Of a stretch of DNA of 64,000 bases, positions 55,873-64,000 are shown piece by piece; positions within the stretch are counted from its first letter, which is position 1, and every line of letters starts with the position of its first letter. The translations under genes and the position numbers were made by a program. The notes below the pieces were generated by a model. That model did no database searches, was not told the origin of the DNA, and saw only the letters and a list, made by a program, of their open reading frames with translations. The DNA comes from UBA11986 sp031402435 (GTDB taxonomy: Bacteria > Bacteroidota > Ignavibacteria > UBA10030 > UBA6906): contig JANNSJ010000004.1 in NCBI GenBank assembly GCA_031402435.1, forward strand, positions 15,184 to 79,183. The letters run 5' to 3'.

Positions 55873-57633
55873 TTATAGCTGTTCCAGCTCTTCTTCCAAA
55901 AGCTGCTTTCGGTGGAGCTCCGCATAAATCCCGCCCATCGCCACCAACTGGTCGTGTGTACCGCGCTCAGAAATTTTTCCATCATTCAACACCACAATCT
56001 GGTCTGCATTCTTCACCGTCGAAATGCGATGGCTGATGATAATGCTTGTTCTTCCTTTCATCACGGTGCTCAGGCGCTTCAAAATTTCTTCTTCCGTATA
56101 TGTATCAACGGCGGAGAGAGCATCGTCCAGGATGAGAATCTTTGGCTTGCGCATAACAGCGCGGGCAATGCTGGTGCGCTGTTTCTGTCCGCCGGAAAGC
56201 GTAATACCGCGCTCACCGAGCATCGTGGAGAATTGCTGTGGGAAGTCAACGACGTCTTTCAATATCTGCGACATCTCCGCGGCCTCGCGAACGTGCTCTT
56301 CCGTCCCGTTATCCGTACCGTAGCTGATATTCTCAAGGATCGAATCGGAAAACAGGAACGTCTCCTGCGGCACGTAGCCAATGTTCGTGCGAAGAACTTG
56401 CAATGGAATGTTTTTGATGTTCACGCCATCAATGAGCAGCTCTCCGCCGGTAGCATCGTAGAGACGCGGAATCAGGTTCACCATGGTGCTCTTGCCGGAG
56501 CCTGTGTAACCCACAATGGCAAGCGTTGAACCTTTGGGGATTGTGAGATTGATATCCTCAAGCGCCGGGCGCGCGGCATTCTTGTGCTGGAACGTCACAC
56601 CGCGGAATTCAATTTCTCCTTCAACAGACTTGATGGAGTGAACCGTTGCGTTCGTATCTCTGACGTCGGGCACCGTGTCAAAGATTCTCGCAAGCCGGCT
56701 CATCGAAGCAGCCCCCTGCTGCAAAATGTTGATCACCCAACCGAATGCAATCATTGGCCAGATGAGCATGATGAGATAGCCGAAGAATGCCGTGAGTGAA
56801 CCGATGCTGAGTTGTCCATCAATCACGCGCACACCGCCAAAGTAGAGCGTGATGATGAGCGAGAAGCCAACCAGAAGAAACATCAGCGGCCACATAATGG
56901 ACTGGACGCGCGCAAGCACGAGGTTCTTCTTCAGGTAGTCCCAGCTTAAGGCGCGGAACAGCCCGATCTCGTATGCCTCGCGCACGTACGCCTTCACGAC
57001 CCTGATGCCGGAAAGATTTTCCTGGGCACGCGTGGTGAGCTTGGAGAACTGTTCCTGCCTGTCCTCAAATTTCAGGTGAACGATCTTGCCGAGATAGTAG
57101 ACTGCGTACGAAACAAACGGCAGCGGGATAAGCGCGAGTAACGTGAGCTGCCAATCCGTGTAGAGCATAATGCTCAAGACCATGGTAAACGTCATCAACG
57201 TATCGGTGGGATACATGATGCCGGGGCCGAGTGCGTTACGGACGGCGCTGATATCATTCGTTGCGTGCGCCATCAGGTCACCGGTGGGAGTGTTCTGGAA
57301 ATACGAGAGCGAGAGCTTTTGAATATGGGAAAGGAAATCATTGCGAAGATCGTACTCGACTCGTCTTGAGATCACGATGAGCGTCTGGCGAGTCAGGAAC
57401 GTGAAGAATCCGCCAATGAGCGAGAATCCCACGATCAGCCCGGCGTACATCAACAGTCCGGACGCATCAATCTGCCGTGTTTCAAGAGAGGATTTAAGCG
57501 AATCGATTGCACGGCCAATAAAGAGCGGCTGGGCAACGGTGAACAGGTTGCTCATCACAACCGTGAGGAGCCCGAGGAGCAGCGTGGATTTGTATTTTGA
57601 GAGATAGGGTCTAAGGCGTAACAGTGGTTTCAA
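55873..57633 (-). CDS. ABC exporter half (permease-ATPase), degenerate-site subunit
   Basis: 586 residues. A six-helix exporter domain is followed by an ATPase with Walker A GYTGSGKST, signature LSGGQKQR, and Walker B LILDDALSAVD, where Asp replaces the catalytic Glu. That change is the mark of the degenerate subunit in heterodimeric exporters such as TM287/288. With the 597-residue protein it should form one transporter. It starts 4 bases after serS on the same strand. Confidence 0.93.
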   Translation of the reverse strand: MKPLLRLRPYLSKYKSTLLLGLLTVVMSNLFTVAQPLFIGRAIDSLKSSLETRQIDASGLLMYAGLIVGFSLIGGFFTFLTRQTLIVISRRVEYDLRNDFLSHIQKLSLSYFQNTPTGDLMAHATNDISAVRNALGPGIMYPTDTLMTFTMVLSIMLYTDWQLTLLALIPLPFVSYAVYYLGKIVHLKFEDRQEQFSKLTTRAQENLSGIRVVKAYVREAYEIGLFRALSWDYLKKNLVLARVQSIMWPLMFLLVGFSLIITLYFGGVRVIDGQLSIGSLTAFFGYLIMLIWPMIAFGWVINILQQGAASMSRLARIFDTVPDVRDTNATVHSIKSVEGEIEFRGVTFQHKNAARPALEDINLTIPKGSTLAIVGYTGSGKSTMVNLIPRLYDATGGELLIDGVNIKNIPLQVLRTNIGYVPQETFLFSDSILENISYGTDNGTEEHVREAAEMSQILKDVVDFPQQFSTMLGERGITLSGGQKQRTSIARAVMRKPKILILDDALSAVDTYTEEEILKRLSTVMKGRTSIIISHRISTVKNADQIVVLNDGKISERGTHDQLVAMGGIYAELHRKQLLEEELEQL

Positions 57634-57637
57634 ACGA

Positions 57638-58906
57638 TCATCCTATGACTTCAAATCCGGTGTACTTATGTAGAACCTTCGGCACAACCACTTTGCCTTC
57701 CGGCGTCTGGTATTGCTCGAGGATTGCGGCAACTATCCTTGGAAGAGCGAGAGCAGAGCCATTCAGCGTGTGAACGATCTCAAGCTTCCCTCCTCCATCA
57801 GGCTTGAAGCGGATGTTCATGCGCCGCGCCTGGAATGCTTCGAAGTTGCTGACAGAGGAAACTTCAAGCCATTTCTGTTGTCCGACCGCCCAGACCTCAA
57901 GGTCATATTTTTTTGTCTGGGTAAAACCAAGATCGCCTGAACACATCAAGAGCACGTGGTATCGTAAACCGAGTTTCTGCAGCAAACGTTCCGCGTCGAG
58001 GCGCAGACTCTCAAGTTCGTCATACGAAGTTTCAGGTTGAACGATCTTTACCAATTCCACTTTGTTGAACTGATGTACGCGGTTCAATCCACGAACATCC
58101 TTCCCGTATGAGCCCGCTTCACGCCGAAAACATGGCGTGTACGCGCAAAACTTGACCGGAAGTTGTTTCTGCTGGAGAATCTCATCGCGATAGAAATTTG
58201 TCACCGGAACTTCCGCAGTCGGGACAAGATAGAAATCATCTCTTGTAGCGACATACATTTGATCTTCCTTGTCAGGAAGCTGGCCCGTACCGGTTGCACT
58301 TGCCGCGTTGACAATAAACGGCGGCAACAATTCGGTGTAACCATGCACAGCGGCTTCATCAAGAAAGAAGTTGATAAGGGCGCGCTCGAGTTGTGCACCT
58401 TTTCCAACATACACGGGAAACCCCGCCCCGGTAATTTTCGTTCCGCGTGCGAAGTCGATGATGTTCAGCTTTTCGATCAACTCCCAGTGAGGCTTTGGCT
58501 CAAAGTCGATGACAGGTTCCTCCCCCCACGTTGCAATCACTTGATTCTCGGCGGGCGTTTTCCCGGCGGGAACGGTCGAGTGTGGAATATTGGGAACGAG
58601 CAAGAGCGCGGAGTGCAGATTCTCATCTACTCCCTTCAACTCATCATCAAGGAGCTTGATACTCTCGGAGACAATCTTCATTTCGGCGATAACTGCCGAA
58701 GCATCCTCTCCCTTGGATTTCATCCTGGCAACGTCGGACGAGACGGTATTCTTCCTGCTCTTGAGGGCTTCACTCTTCTGAAGAAGTTGACGGCGTTGCT
58801 CATCGAGGCGCAGAATCTCATCGACACGCGCAGGGTCTTCCCCCTTCTTTTGTACTCCTTCTTTCACCACGTCGGGATGTTCCCGAATGAGTTTGATATC
58901 AAGCAT
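57638..58906 (-). CDS. serS: Seryl-tRNA synthetase
   Basis: 422 residues. The N-terminal tRNA-binding antiparallel coiled coil (about 30-100) is followed by the class II catalytic core, with motif 2 in KFCAYTPCFRREAGSYGKDVRG and motif 3 in LALPRIVAAILEQYQTPEG. It charges tRNA-Ser (and tRNA-Sec). Full length. It follows the RmlD-like gene by 8 bases and precedes an ABC exporter gene. Confidence 0.97.
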   Translation of the reverse strand: MLDIKLIREHPDVVKEGVQKKGEDPARVDEILRLDEQRRQLLQKSEALKSRKNTVSSDVARMKSKGEDASAVIAEMKIVSESIKLLDDELKGVDENLHSALLLVPNIPHSTVPAGKTPAENQVIATWGEEPVIDFEPKPHWELIEKLNIIDFARGTKITGAGFPVYVGKGAQLERALINFFLDEAAVHGYTELLPPFIVNAASATGTGQLPDKEDQMYVATRDDFYLVPTAEVPVTNFYRDEILQQKQLPVKFCAYTPCFRREAGSYGKDVRGLNRVHQFNKVELVKIVQPETSYDELESLRLDAERLLQKLGLRYHVLLMCSGDLGFTQTKKYDLEVWAVGQQKWLEVSSVSNFEAFQARRMNIRFKPDGGGKLEIVHTLNGSALALPRIVAAILEQYQTPEGKVVVPKVLHKYTGFEVIG

Positions 58907-58914
58907 AATTCAGA

Positions 58915-59886
58915 TTATCGTTTTGTGTGTGGAGCGCGGCCCGAAGATGGCATCGGCGCGCTGTCGGGCATTTTCTTCGGCGAACGGGCAAGCTGGCTCC
59001 TGAGAACCATCAATCCCTGTTCAATCGTGGACGGACGGTACCCCAATTCAACTTCGGCTTTCAGTGTAATCAACCCTGATTTCATCGGACGGGGAGCAGG
59101 TTGGAGGAGTTGCGAACTCTTGATCGGCATGATCAGGCTGGCGTCAAGCTCAAACACATGCGCGAGGCGAATGGCAAAGTCATAGCGGTTGACAATATCC
59201 CGCCCAGCAAGATGATACGTCCCCAATCGGTCCAGTTCGATCGCGCTCAGAATCCCCTGTGCGAGGTCATCAACCAGGGTGGGGTTGCCAAACTGGTCAT
59301 CGACTATCTTGACGGGAAGGTTCTGCTCGAGATTCTGGATCAGCCACAAGGCAAAGTTTGGCTTCACGTTGATCCCTGTTCCATACAACACGATCGTGCG
59401 TGCAATAAAGTACTCAACGCCTGAAATGTGCAGAGCATTCTCACTCGCCAACTTGGTCTTGCCGTAATAGCTGAGGGGTTCGGGTTTGGACTGTTCGTCA
59501 TACGGACCGGACTTTCCGTCAAAGACGTAATCGGTTGAGATGTGATAGATCCGCGCATTCGTTCTGCGCGACGCTTCGATGAGATGTTCGACACCTTCGA
59601 CATTCAATCTCCAGGCAAGCTCCCGTTCGTTTTCGCATGCGTCCACATTCGTCAAAGCTGCGCAGTTGACAATCACATCCGGCTCAACCTCATGCAAAAT
59701 CCTCTTGACGTCCTTCTTTGAGGTGATGTCCATCTGCACGTAGTTCGCACTACTCAATTGCCGTCCCTGCTTCTGCTCAACCGAAGAGACGGTAATATGA
59801 TACGCAGAACCGCGGACCAGAAACTCGGTCATCTTCTGTCCGAGCAGTCCGTTGCCGCCAACAATCAGGGCACGCTTCGTGCTCAT
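58915..59886 (-). CDS. RmlD-like sugar-nucleotide reductase
   Basis: 323 residues, an extended SDR of the dTDP-4-dehydrorhamnose reductase/MAT2B type. It has IVGGNGLLGQKM (NAD(P) motif), NCAALTNVDACENERELAW, STDYVFDGKSGPY and the catalytic YYGKTKLASE. No other rhamnose gene is adjacent, so the substrate is uncertain. The C-terminus has a basic extension (ARSPKKMPDSAPMPSSGRAP) not typical of RmlD. It overlaps dapD by 4 bases. Confidence 0.88.
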   Translation of the reverse strand: MSTKRALIVGGNGLLGQKMTEFLVRGSAYHITVSSVEQKQGRQLSSANYVQMDITSKKDVKRILHEVEPDVIVNCAALTNVDACENERELAWRLNVEGVEHLIEASRRTNARIYHISTDYVFDGKSGPYDEQSKPEPLSYYGKTKLASENALHISGVEYFIARTIVLYGTGINVKPNFALWLIQNLEQNLPVKIVDDQFGNPTLVDDLAQGILSAIELDRLGTYHLAGRDIVNRYDFAIRLAHVFELDASLIMPIKSSQLLQPAPRPMKSGLITLKAEVELGYRPSTIEQGLMVLRSQLARSPKKMPDSAPMPSSGRAPHTKR

Positions 59887-60716
59887 CGCAGACTTTCCTC
59901 CAGTGCAACAGACGCCGACGTCTTCTCGTCCTTATACTTCACGATAATTGGAGTAGAAAGGGAGAGTTGTTGATCACGGGCCCAGTCACCCGCAAGCGGA
60001 CGACTCCCCGGCACAACAACAGCATTTTCCGGAATAACCAACGGCTTCTCCCCCTGCTTACGATAGACAGTGCGCTTCACAACATCATACACCGGCGTTG
60101 CGCCGGTTATAACAACGCCCGCGCCAATCACGGCACCGCGCTGCACGATTGTCCCCTCGTAGATTCCAGTGTTGCCCCCGACCATCACATCATCTTCGAT
60201 GATCACCGGCATCGCCCCGATGGGTTCAAGAACGCCGCCAATCTGTGCTCCAGCGCTGAGATGCACCCTTTTGCCAATTTGTGCACACGAGCCAACAAGC
60301 GCATGCGAATCCACCAACGTGTTCTCATCCACATACGCACCGACGTTGATATACATCGGTGGCACGCAGATAACGCCCCGCGCAACAAACGCTCCATCGC
60401 GAATGGACGAGCCTCCCTGCACCACACGCACACCATCCGATAGTGAGAGCTGCTTCAGTGGAAAGGTGCTCTTATCGAAATACCGGAATTGAGCGTCGAT
60501 GGAAACATCCACCATCTCCCCAATCCTGAAACCGAGCAGGATTCCCTGCTTCACCCAGTGGTTGACTCTCCACTCATTATTGTGCTTCTCCGCAGCGCGG
60601 ACATCTCCCCGGTTCAAAAAGAATTTGAATTCATTGAATACTTTGAGTGCAAAGGGGCGATCAACAGATGCCACATCCTGAGCAAACAGTTGTTCTATGT
60701 CGGTTTGGAGAGACAT
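59883..60716 (-). CDS. dapD: Tetrahydrodipicolinate N-succinyltransferase DapD
   Basis: 277 residues with the DapD left-handed beta-helix (GAFVARGVICVPPMYINVGA, DENTLVDSHALVGSCAQIG, VHLSAGAQIGGVLEPIGAMP, DDVMVGGNTGIYEGTIVQRG). It transfers succinyl from succinyl-CoA to tetrahydrodipicolinate in lysine/diaminopimelate synthesis. This shows that the succinylase branch is used. It starts one base after dapA. Confidence 0.95.
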   Translation of the reverse strand: MSLQTDIEQLFAQDVASVDRPFALKVFNEFKFFLNRGDVRAAEKHNNEWRVNHWVKQGILLGFRIGEMVDVSIDAQFRYFDKSTFPLKQLSLSDGVRVVQGGSSIRDGAFVARGVICVPPMYINVGAYVDENTLVDSHALVGSCAQIGKRVHLSAGAQIGGVLEPIGAMPVIIEDDVMVGGNTGIYEGTIVQRGAVIGAGVVITGATPVYDVVKRTVYRKQGEKPLVIPENAVVVPGSRPLAGDWARDQQLSLSTPIIVKYKDEKTSASVALEESLR

Positions 60717-60717
60717 G

Positions 60718-61617
60718 CTATCGCTTGATAAGTTTCAAGTCCCGCAATACGTCTTCCACTCTGTGTTTGTTCGCTTCACTCAATTCTGAGAGAGGCAATC
60801 TAAGCCGGTTCTCGATCATATCCATCATGGCAAGAGCGGCCTTTGCAGGGATGGGATTGGATTCGACAAAATTGATATTCATAAGGTCGAGAAGCGTATA
60901 ATGAAGCTTGCGAGCCTTGTCCCATTTTCCGTTGAGGGCTGCACGCACCATTTCGGAGAACATCCCGGGGACTTCGTTCGAAACCACGGACACAATACCG
61001 TCCGCCCCTACAGCAATGAGCGGGAGCGTCAGGTTATCATCGCCGGACCACACACCGAAGCCGGCGGGACGATGATGAATGATCTCCATAATCTGCGCCA
61101 TGTTACCCGACGCCTCTTTGACGCCGGCGAGATGGGGAATTTCCTCAGCCAGTTTCAGCGTGGTCTTCGCTTCTATGTTAGACGCAGTACGACCGGGAAC
61201 ATTGTATATCATAATCGGGATATCGACAGCGTCCGCAATAGCTCCGAAATGCATCATCATGCCATCCTGTGTCGGCTTATTGTAGAATGGCGCAACCGTC
61301 AGAATCGCATCCGCGCCGGATTGCTCCGCCTGCCTCGCGAGAGCAACGGCTTTCATTGTCGAGTTACTGCTCGCCCCACCGATAATCGGTACGCGTCCAT
61401 TGGCTTGATCCACAACGGTCTCGATAACAAACGTCTGCTCGGCCTCGGAGAGTGTTGCCGCTTCGCCTGTGCTTCCCACGGGTACAAGCGCTTCAACCTT
61501 GCCTTTGATCTGAAACTCGACAAAGTCACGCAAGGCGGGTTCATCCACAGAACCATCCTTCTTGAAAGGAGTAACAAGAGCGGTGGCGGTTCCTTTGAAG
61601 AGGAGTTTCCGTTTCAT
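60718..61617 (-). CDS. dapA: 4-hydroxy-tetrahydrodipicolinate synthase DapA
   Basis: 299 residues, a TIM-barrel aldolase. VGSTGEAATLSEAE, the catalytic Tyr in IYNVPGRT and the Schiff-base Lys in AGVKEASGNM are all present. It condenses pyruvate with aspartate semialdehyde at the entry to diaminopimelate synthesis. Its start overlaps dapB by 4 bases, giving the order dapB-dapA-dapD. Confidence 0.96.
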   Translation of the reverse strand: MKRKLLFKGTATALVTPFKKDGSVDEPALRDFVEFQIKGKVEALVPVGSTGEAATLSEAEQTFVIETVVDQANGRVPIIGGASSNSTMKAVALARQAEQSGADAILTVAPFYNKPTQDGMMMHFGAIADAVDIPIMIYNVPGRTASNIEAKTTLKLAEEIPHLAGVKEASGNMAQIMEIIHHRPAGFGVWSGDDNLTLPLIAVGADGIVSVVSNEVPGMFSEMVRAALNGKWDKARKLHYTLLDLMNINFVESNPIPAKAALAMMDMIENRLRLPLSELSEANKHRVEDVLRDLKLIKR

Positions 61618-62375
61618 GTGTTGTTCCCTATGTTGATCACGTCACTCATCGTATAAAATCCCTTCTTTCCCTTCAACCATTCGGCTGCAACGATGGCACC
61701 GAGCGCAAAGCCGCGTCGATTCTTGGCGGTGTGAACCAACTCGATCGAATCATATTCAGAGTCAAAGAGAACTGTATGCGTCCCCGTTACGCTGCCAACC
61801 CGCTCCGATGTAATATGCAGTTGATCCGGCTTGACCTGCCCGTGCGAGGTCTCGTGCAGGATTTCCTTCTTCCGCTTCAATGATTGAAGAACAACGGAGC
61901 CAAGCGACAAGGCAGTCCCGCTCGGGCTATCCGCTTTGCCTTTGTGATGTACTTCGTGGATGGCAACATCGTATTCCGTGTGCTTGTCGAACAAACGGGA
62001 AGCATCCATCACAACGCGGGAGAATATATTGAGGCCGAGTGAGAAGTTGCTGGCATACAGAAAGCCGATCTTCTTCTCCTTCACCAGCTTCTTCACGTCA
62101 TCGAGCCTGTCGTACCAACCGGTAGTTCCAACGACAACGTTCCTGCCGCATTTGGCCGCCGCTTCAATGTTCTTCAGAACTGATTGCGGCGTTGAGAAAT
62201 CGATACACACATCAACATGCTTCAGGGAATTCGCGGTCATGCCACTACCGTCGGTGTTGTCGTCTTCCTTCAGGATCGCAACGATGTTGATCCCTTTCTC
62301 CTTCGCCACATACTCCACTTCCTTTCCCATCTTCCCGTAACCGATGAGGGCGATATTCATGGCAGTGGTCTTCAT
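61614..62375 (-). CDS. dapB: 4-hydroxy-tetrahydrodipicolinate reductase DapB
   Basis: 253 residues. IALIGYGKMGKEV binds NAD(P)H, VVGTTGWYD follows, and the active-site HEVHHKGKADSPSGTAL contains the His/Lys pair; GTHTVLFDS closes the domain. It reduces the DapA product to tetrahydrodipicolinate. Its start could also be Met6, five codons downstream. Overlaps the PfkB-kinase gene by 4 bases. Confidence 0.95.
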   Translation of the reverse strand: MKTTAMNIALIGYGKMGKEVEYVAKEKGINIVAILKEDDNTDGSGMTANSLKHVDVCIDFSTPQSVLKNIEAAAKCGRNVVVGTTGWYDRLDDVKKLVKEKKIGFLYASNFSLGLNIFSRVVMDASRLFDKHTEYDVAIHEVHHKGKADSPSGTALSLGSVVLQSLKRKKEILHETSHGQVKPDQLHITSERVGSVTGTHTVLFDSEYDSIELVHTAKNRRGFALGAIVAAEWLKGKKGFYTMSDVINIGNNT

Positions 62376-63301
62376 GATGTTTTGATGCTGGCTGGAACGG
62401 ATGATTCCACGATGTTCTTGAGCCCCTCAATGCCGACATGCTGTGCTTTCGTTGCAGCGATGCGGTTGGCAAACTCTGTGGCTGCAAGGAGGTCCTTCGA
62501 CCTCACATACTGCAAGTGGAACGCAGCCCCAAACACGTCGCCACAGCCGGTGGTATGGCGCGGTTGCTCGAGTTTGATGCCATCGATATCCTTCTGGATT
62601 ACCTTCTTGTGCTCATTGTAATAGAGTGTTGCACCGCGTTCACCCCTCGTAACGACAAGGCCCTTCACGCTGAGCGTCAAAAAATGCCCGGCGGTTTGCC
62701 TCTCCGTCAATTTGTCGATGGATAAGCCCCCGATCTCTTCATCGTTCAACTGCACGGTATCGTTCATGAATGCCCATCGTCGCCAGTCTTCGAGCGGACG
62801 GCGGAACCGTTCGTGGTTTTCCTTCACTCCGAGCGTCAGGCTATGATAATCGAAGTGCAACGGAATGTTGTGCGAACGAATCGCCAGCCGGATATGGTCC
62901 AGGGTCTCGACCGTGAGATCCGAGCCGGAGATCATGTTCACCAGAACGCCATCAACAGAGAGATGGCGGCGAATCTTCTGGTAGGGAATCGGTTTTGAAA
63001 TGTTCTTGGAACATTCAGTTCGATTCTGGTGATCCTTATAATAAAGGTGAACCCTGTTCGTCGGCTCATCAAATTTGTAGATACCGGAAGGATCGACGTT
63101 GGGAAATCGTTCGAGGTCCTCGATCAACGCTTGATAGTCATTTCGATTCACACCAAACACAGGCGTTACAGCATCCGACGGTCCAAGGAGCGAGGCAAGC
63201 GTAGCAAGGGAATAGTAGATGCCTCCGTAGCTTTCCACTTCAGGGCCGTCAACAGGATGAATGACGTCAAGACAGAGATGACCGACAACGAGGAATTTCA
63301 T
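62372..63301 (-). CDS. PfkB-family carbohydrate kinase
   Basis: 309 residues of ribokinase fold. GGIYYSLATLASLLG near the N-terminus and RHTTGCGDVFGAAFHLQYV (PfkB signature 2 with catalytic Asp and anion hole; Cys replaces the usual Ala of TGAGD) are visible. The phosphorylated substrate, a sugar or nucleoside, cannot be told. It is coupled to dapB by a 4-base overlap and lies 24 bases after hisA. Confidence 0.88.
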   Translation of the reverse strand: MKFLVVGHLCLDVIHPVDGPEVESYGGIYYSLATLASLLGPSDAVTPVFGVNRNDYQALIEDLERFPNVDPSGIYKFDEPTNRVHLYYKDHQNRTECSKNISKPIPYQKIRRHLSVDGVLVNMISGSDLTVETLDHIRLAIRSHNIPLHFDYHSLTLGVKENHERFRRPLEDWRRWAFMNDTVQLNDEEIGGLSIDKLTERQTAGHFLTLSVKGLVVTRGERGATLYYNEHKKVIQKDIDGIKLEQPRHTTGCGDVFGAAFHLQYVRSKDLLAATEFANRIAATKAQHVGIEGLKNIVESSVPASIKTS

Positions 63302-63325
63302 GGCGAGAACGAAAGATGGATACTG

Positions 63326-64000
63326 TTACACCTTGGCCGTGTATGGATAGTTTCCTGCTTCACATTGCCGCCAAACACCCTGACAGGAAAACTTGTTCTC
63401 ATACAGCGCACGCCCGATCACAACCGAATCAACACCAATGTTTTCAAGCTCTTGCAACTTCAGCAGATCGTCAAGCCCGGAAATACCTCCGGAGCAGGTC
63501 ACACGCATGCCGGATTTTTCTGCAAGCTCACGCAGAACTCTGAGGTTGACGCCCCGCAGCGTTCCGTCAAGACGAATGTCCGTGTAGACAACGCGTTTGA
63601 AGCCGAGCGCTTTTGCGTTCAGGGCAACAGAGAGAGCGGTCAATCCCGACGATTCCTTCCAGCCATGTGTTGCCACGATGCCGTCGAGTGCATCAATGCC
63701 GAGAACCACTTTGCTTGGCCCGAACGTCTCAATAACGCGCTTTGCCTCGTCCGGCTTCTCGATGAGCATCGTGCTGATAAGGACTCTGTATATGCCATAA
63801 TCCAGGGCCTTCTTCACCACGTCAAAACTCCGCAAGCCGCCGCCGAGTTCAATCGGGATATCCACCGTATCCACCATGCGGCGAATCGCATCACCGTTGA
63901 CGACGTGTCCCTGCAGCGCGCCGTCCACATCGGTCACGTGGAGCGACTTTGCATTTTCCTTTCGCCACAGGCGTGCCATCTCCACGGGATCATCAGAGTA
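63326..64000 (-). CDS. hisA: HisA phosphoribosyl isomerase, N-terminus cut by window edge
   Basis: The visible 225 residues include the (beta/alpha)8 phosphate-binding pairs IELGGGLRSFDVV and VTCSGGISGLDDL. The catalytic Asp128-equivalent is in YTDIRLDGTLRGVN, and the frame continues past the window with YSDDPVEMARLW, the normal sequence near residue 30. HisA isomerises ProFAR to PRFAR in histidine synthesis. GVNL in place of the usual GPN loop is a small oddity. About the first 25 residues are missing. Confidence 0.92.
   Translation of the reverse strand, partial: YSDDPVEMARLWRKENAKSLHVTDVDGALQGHVVNGDAIRRMVDTVDIPIELGGGLRSFDVVKKALDYGIYRVLISTMLIEKPDEAKRVIETFGPSKVVLGIDALDGIVATHGWKESSGLTALSVALNAKALGFKRVVYTDIRLDGTLRGVNLRVLRELAEKSGMRVTCSGGISGLDDLLKLQELENIGVDSVVIGRALYENKFSCQGVWRQCEAGNYPYTAKV

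Overview
The window looks like a chromosomal segment from a Gram-negative bacterium of the Bacteroidota/Chlorobiota (FCB) side of the tree, possibly an Ignavibacteria-like lineage. The signs are a TonB-dependent receptor with a carboxypeptidase-regulatory N-terminus, DUF4199 and PepSY-like proteins, a sigma-54 activator with the GAFTDA motif, a eukaryote-sized tryptophan 2,3-dioxygenase and several small four-helix-bundle (23S rRNA-IVP/Avd-like) proteins. G+C is near half by eye and Shine-Dalgarno sites (AAGGAG, GGAGGAG) are present. No rRNA, tRNA, CRISPR or prophage was seen. The first gene (secreted protein) and last gene (hisA) are cut by the window edges.

Layout: 0-3.8 kb (minus) holds an exported class V aminotransferase, SixA, a lipoprotein and adenosine deaminase. 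3.9-6.2 kb (plus) holds an NtrC-type regulator and a TrmH-type methyltransferase. 6.2-11 kb (minus) is a thiamine salvage unit: TPP riboswitch with terminator, TonB receptor, thiamine pyrophosphokinase and a sodium:solute symporter. 11.6-25.2 kb (minus) is a nearly complete kynurenine/3-hydroxyanthranilate route (TDO, KMO, kynureninase, HAO, ACMSD, semialdehyde dehydrogenase, RidA-type deaminase) interrupted by three four-helix-bundle genes and a Y-family DNA polymerase. No recognisable formamidase is present. 25.4-34.2 kb (plus) holds SfsA, an Fpg/Nei glycosylase, DinB, a deoxyhypusine-synthase-like enzyme, DUF1028, a nucleotidyltransferase pair, a compact Rho and a zinc peptidase. 34.2-37.8 kb is an accessory patch: a duplicated peptidase 3' end around a DUF2442 gene, then a type II restriction-modification system with controller and Vsr. 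37.9-44.6 kb (plus) has a DNA glycosylase, an Xaa-Pro peptidase and a four-gene CDP-alcohol/cytidylyltransferase/PLP-enzyme operon. 44.6-49.6 kb (minus) encodes two large coiled-coil/TPR proteins. 50-53 kb has LemA, an M48 protease, QueF and two cold-shock proteins. 53.5-64 kb (minus) is hisA, a PfkB kinase, dapB-dapA-dapD, rmlD-like, serS and a split heterodimeric ABC exporter.

The most unusual signal is a set of cassettes. Each of the three intact four-helix-bundle genes, and one truncated relic at 27.5 kb, is bracketed by clusters of degenerate short words in inverted orientation. Word sequence differs by locus: GGAGAC/GTCTCC, TTAGTC/GACTAA, and a GGTCATT-like class. The brackets supply the kynureninase start codon, the KMO N-terminus, an in-frame KMO loop, and the C-termini of ACMSD and RidA. 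One site at 17.9 kb is an 'empty' palindromic bracket. A similarly bracketed membrane ORF sits between the two ABC exporter halves. This resembles REP/REPtron logic with a different gene family and may be an undescribed mobile or repeat-propagating element.
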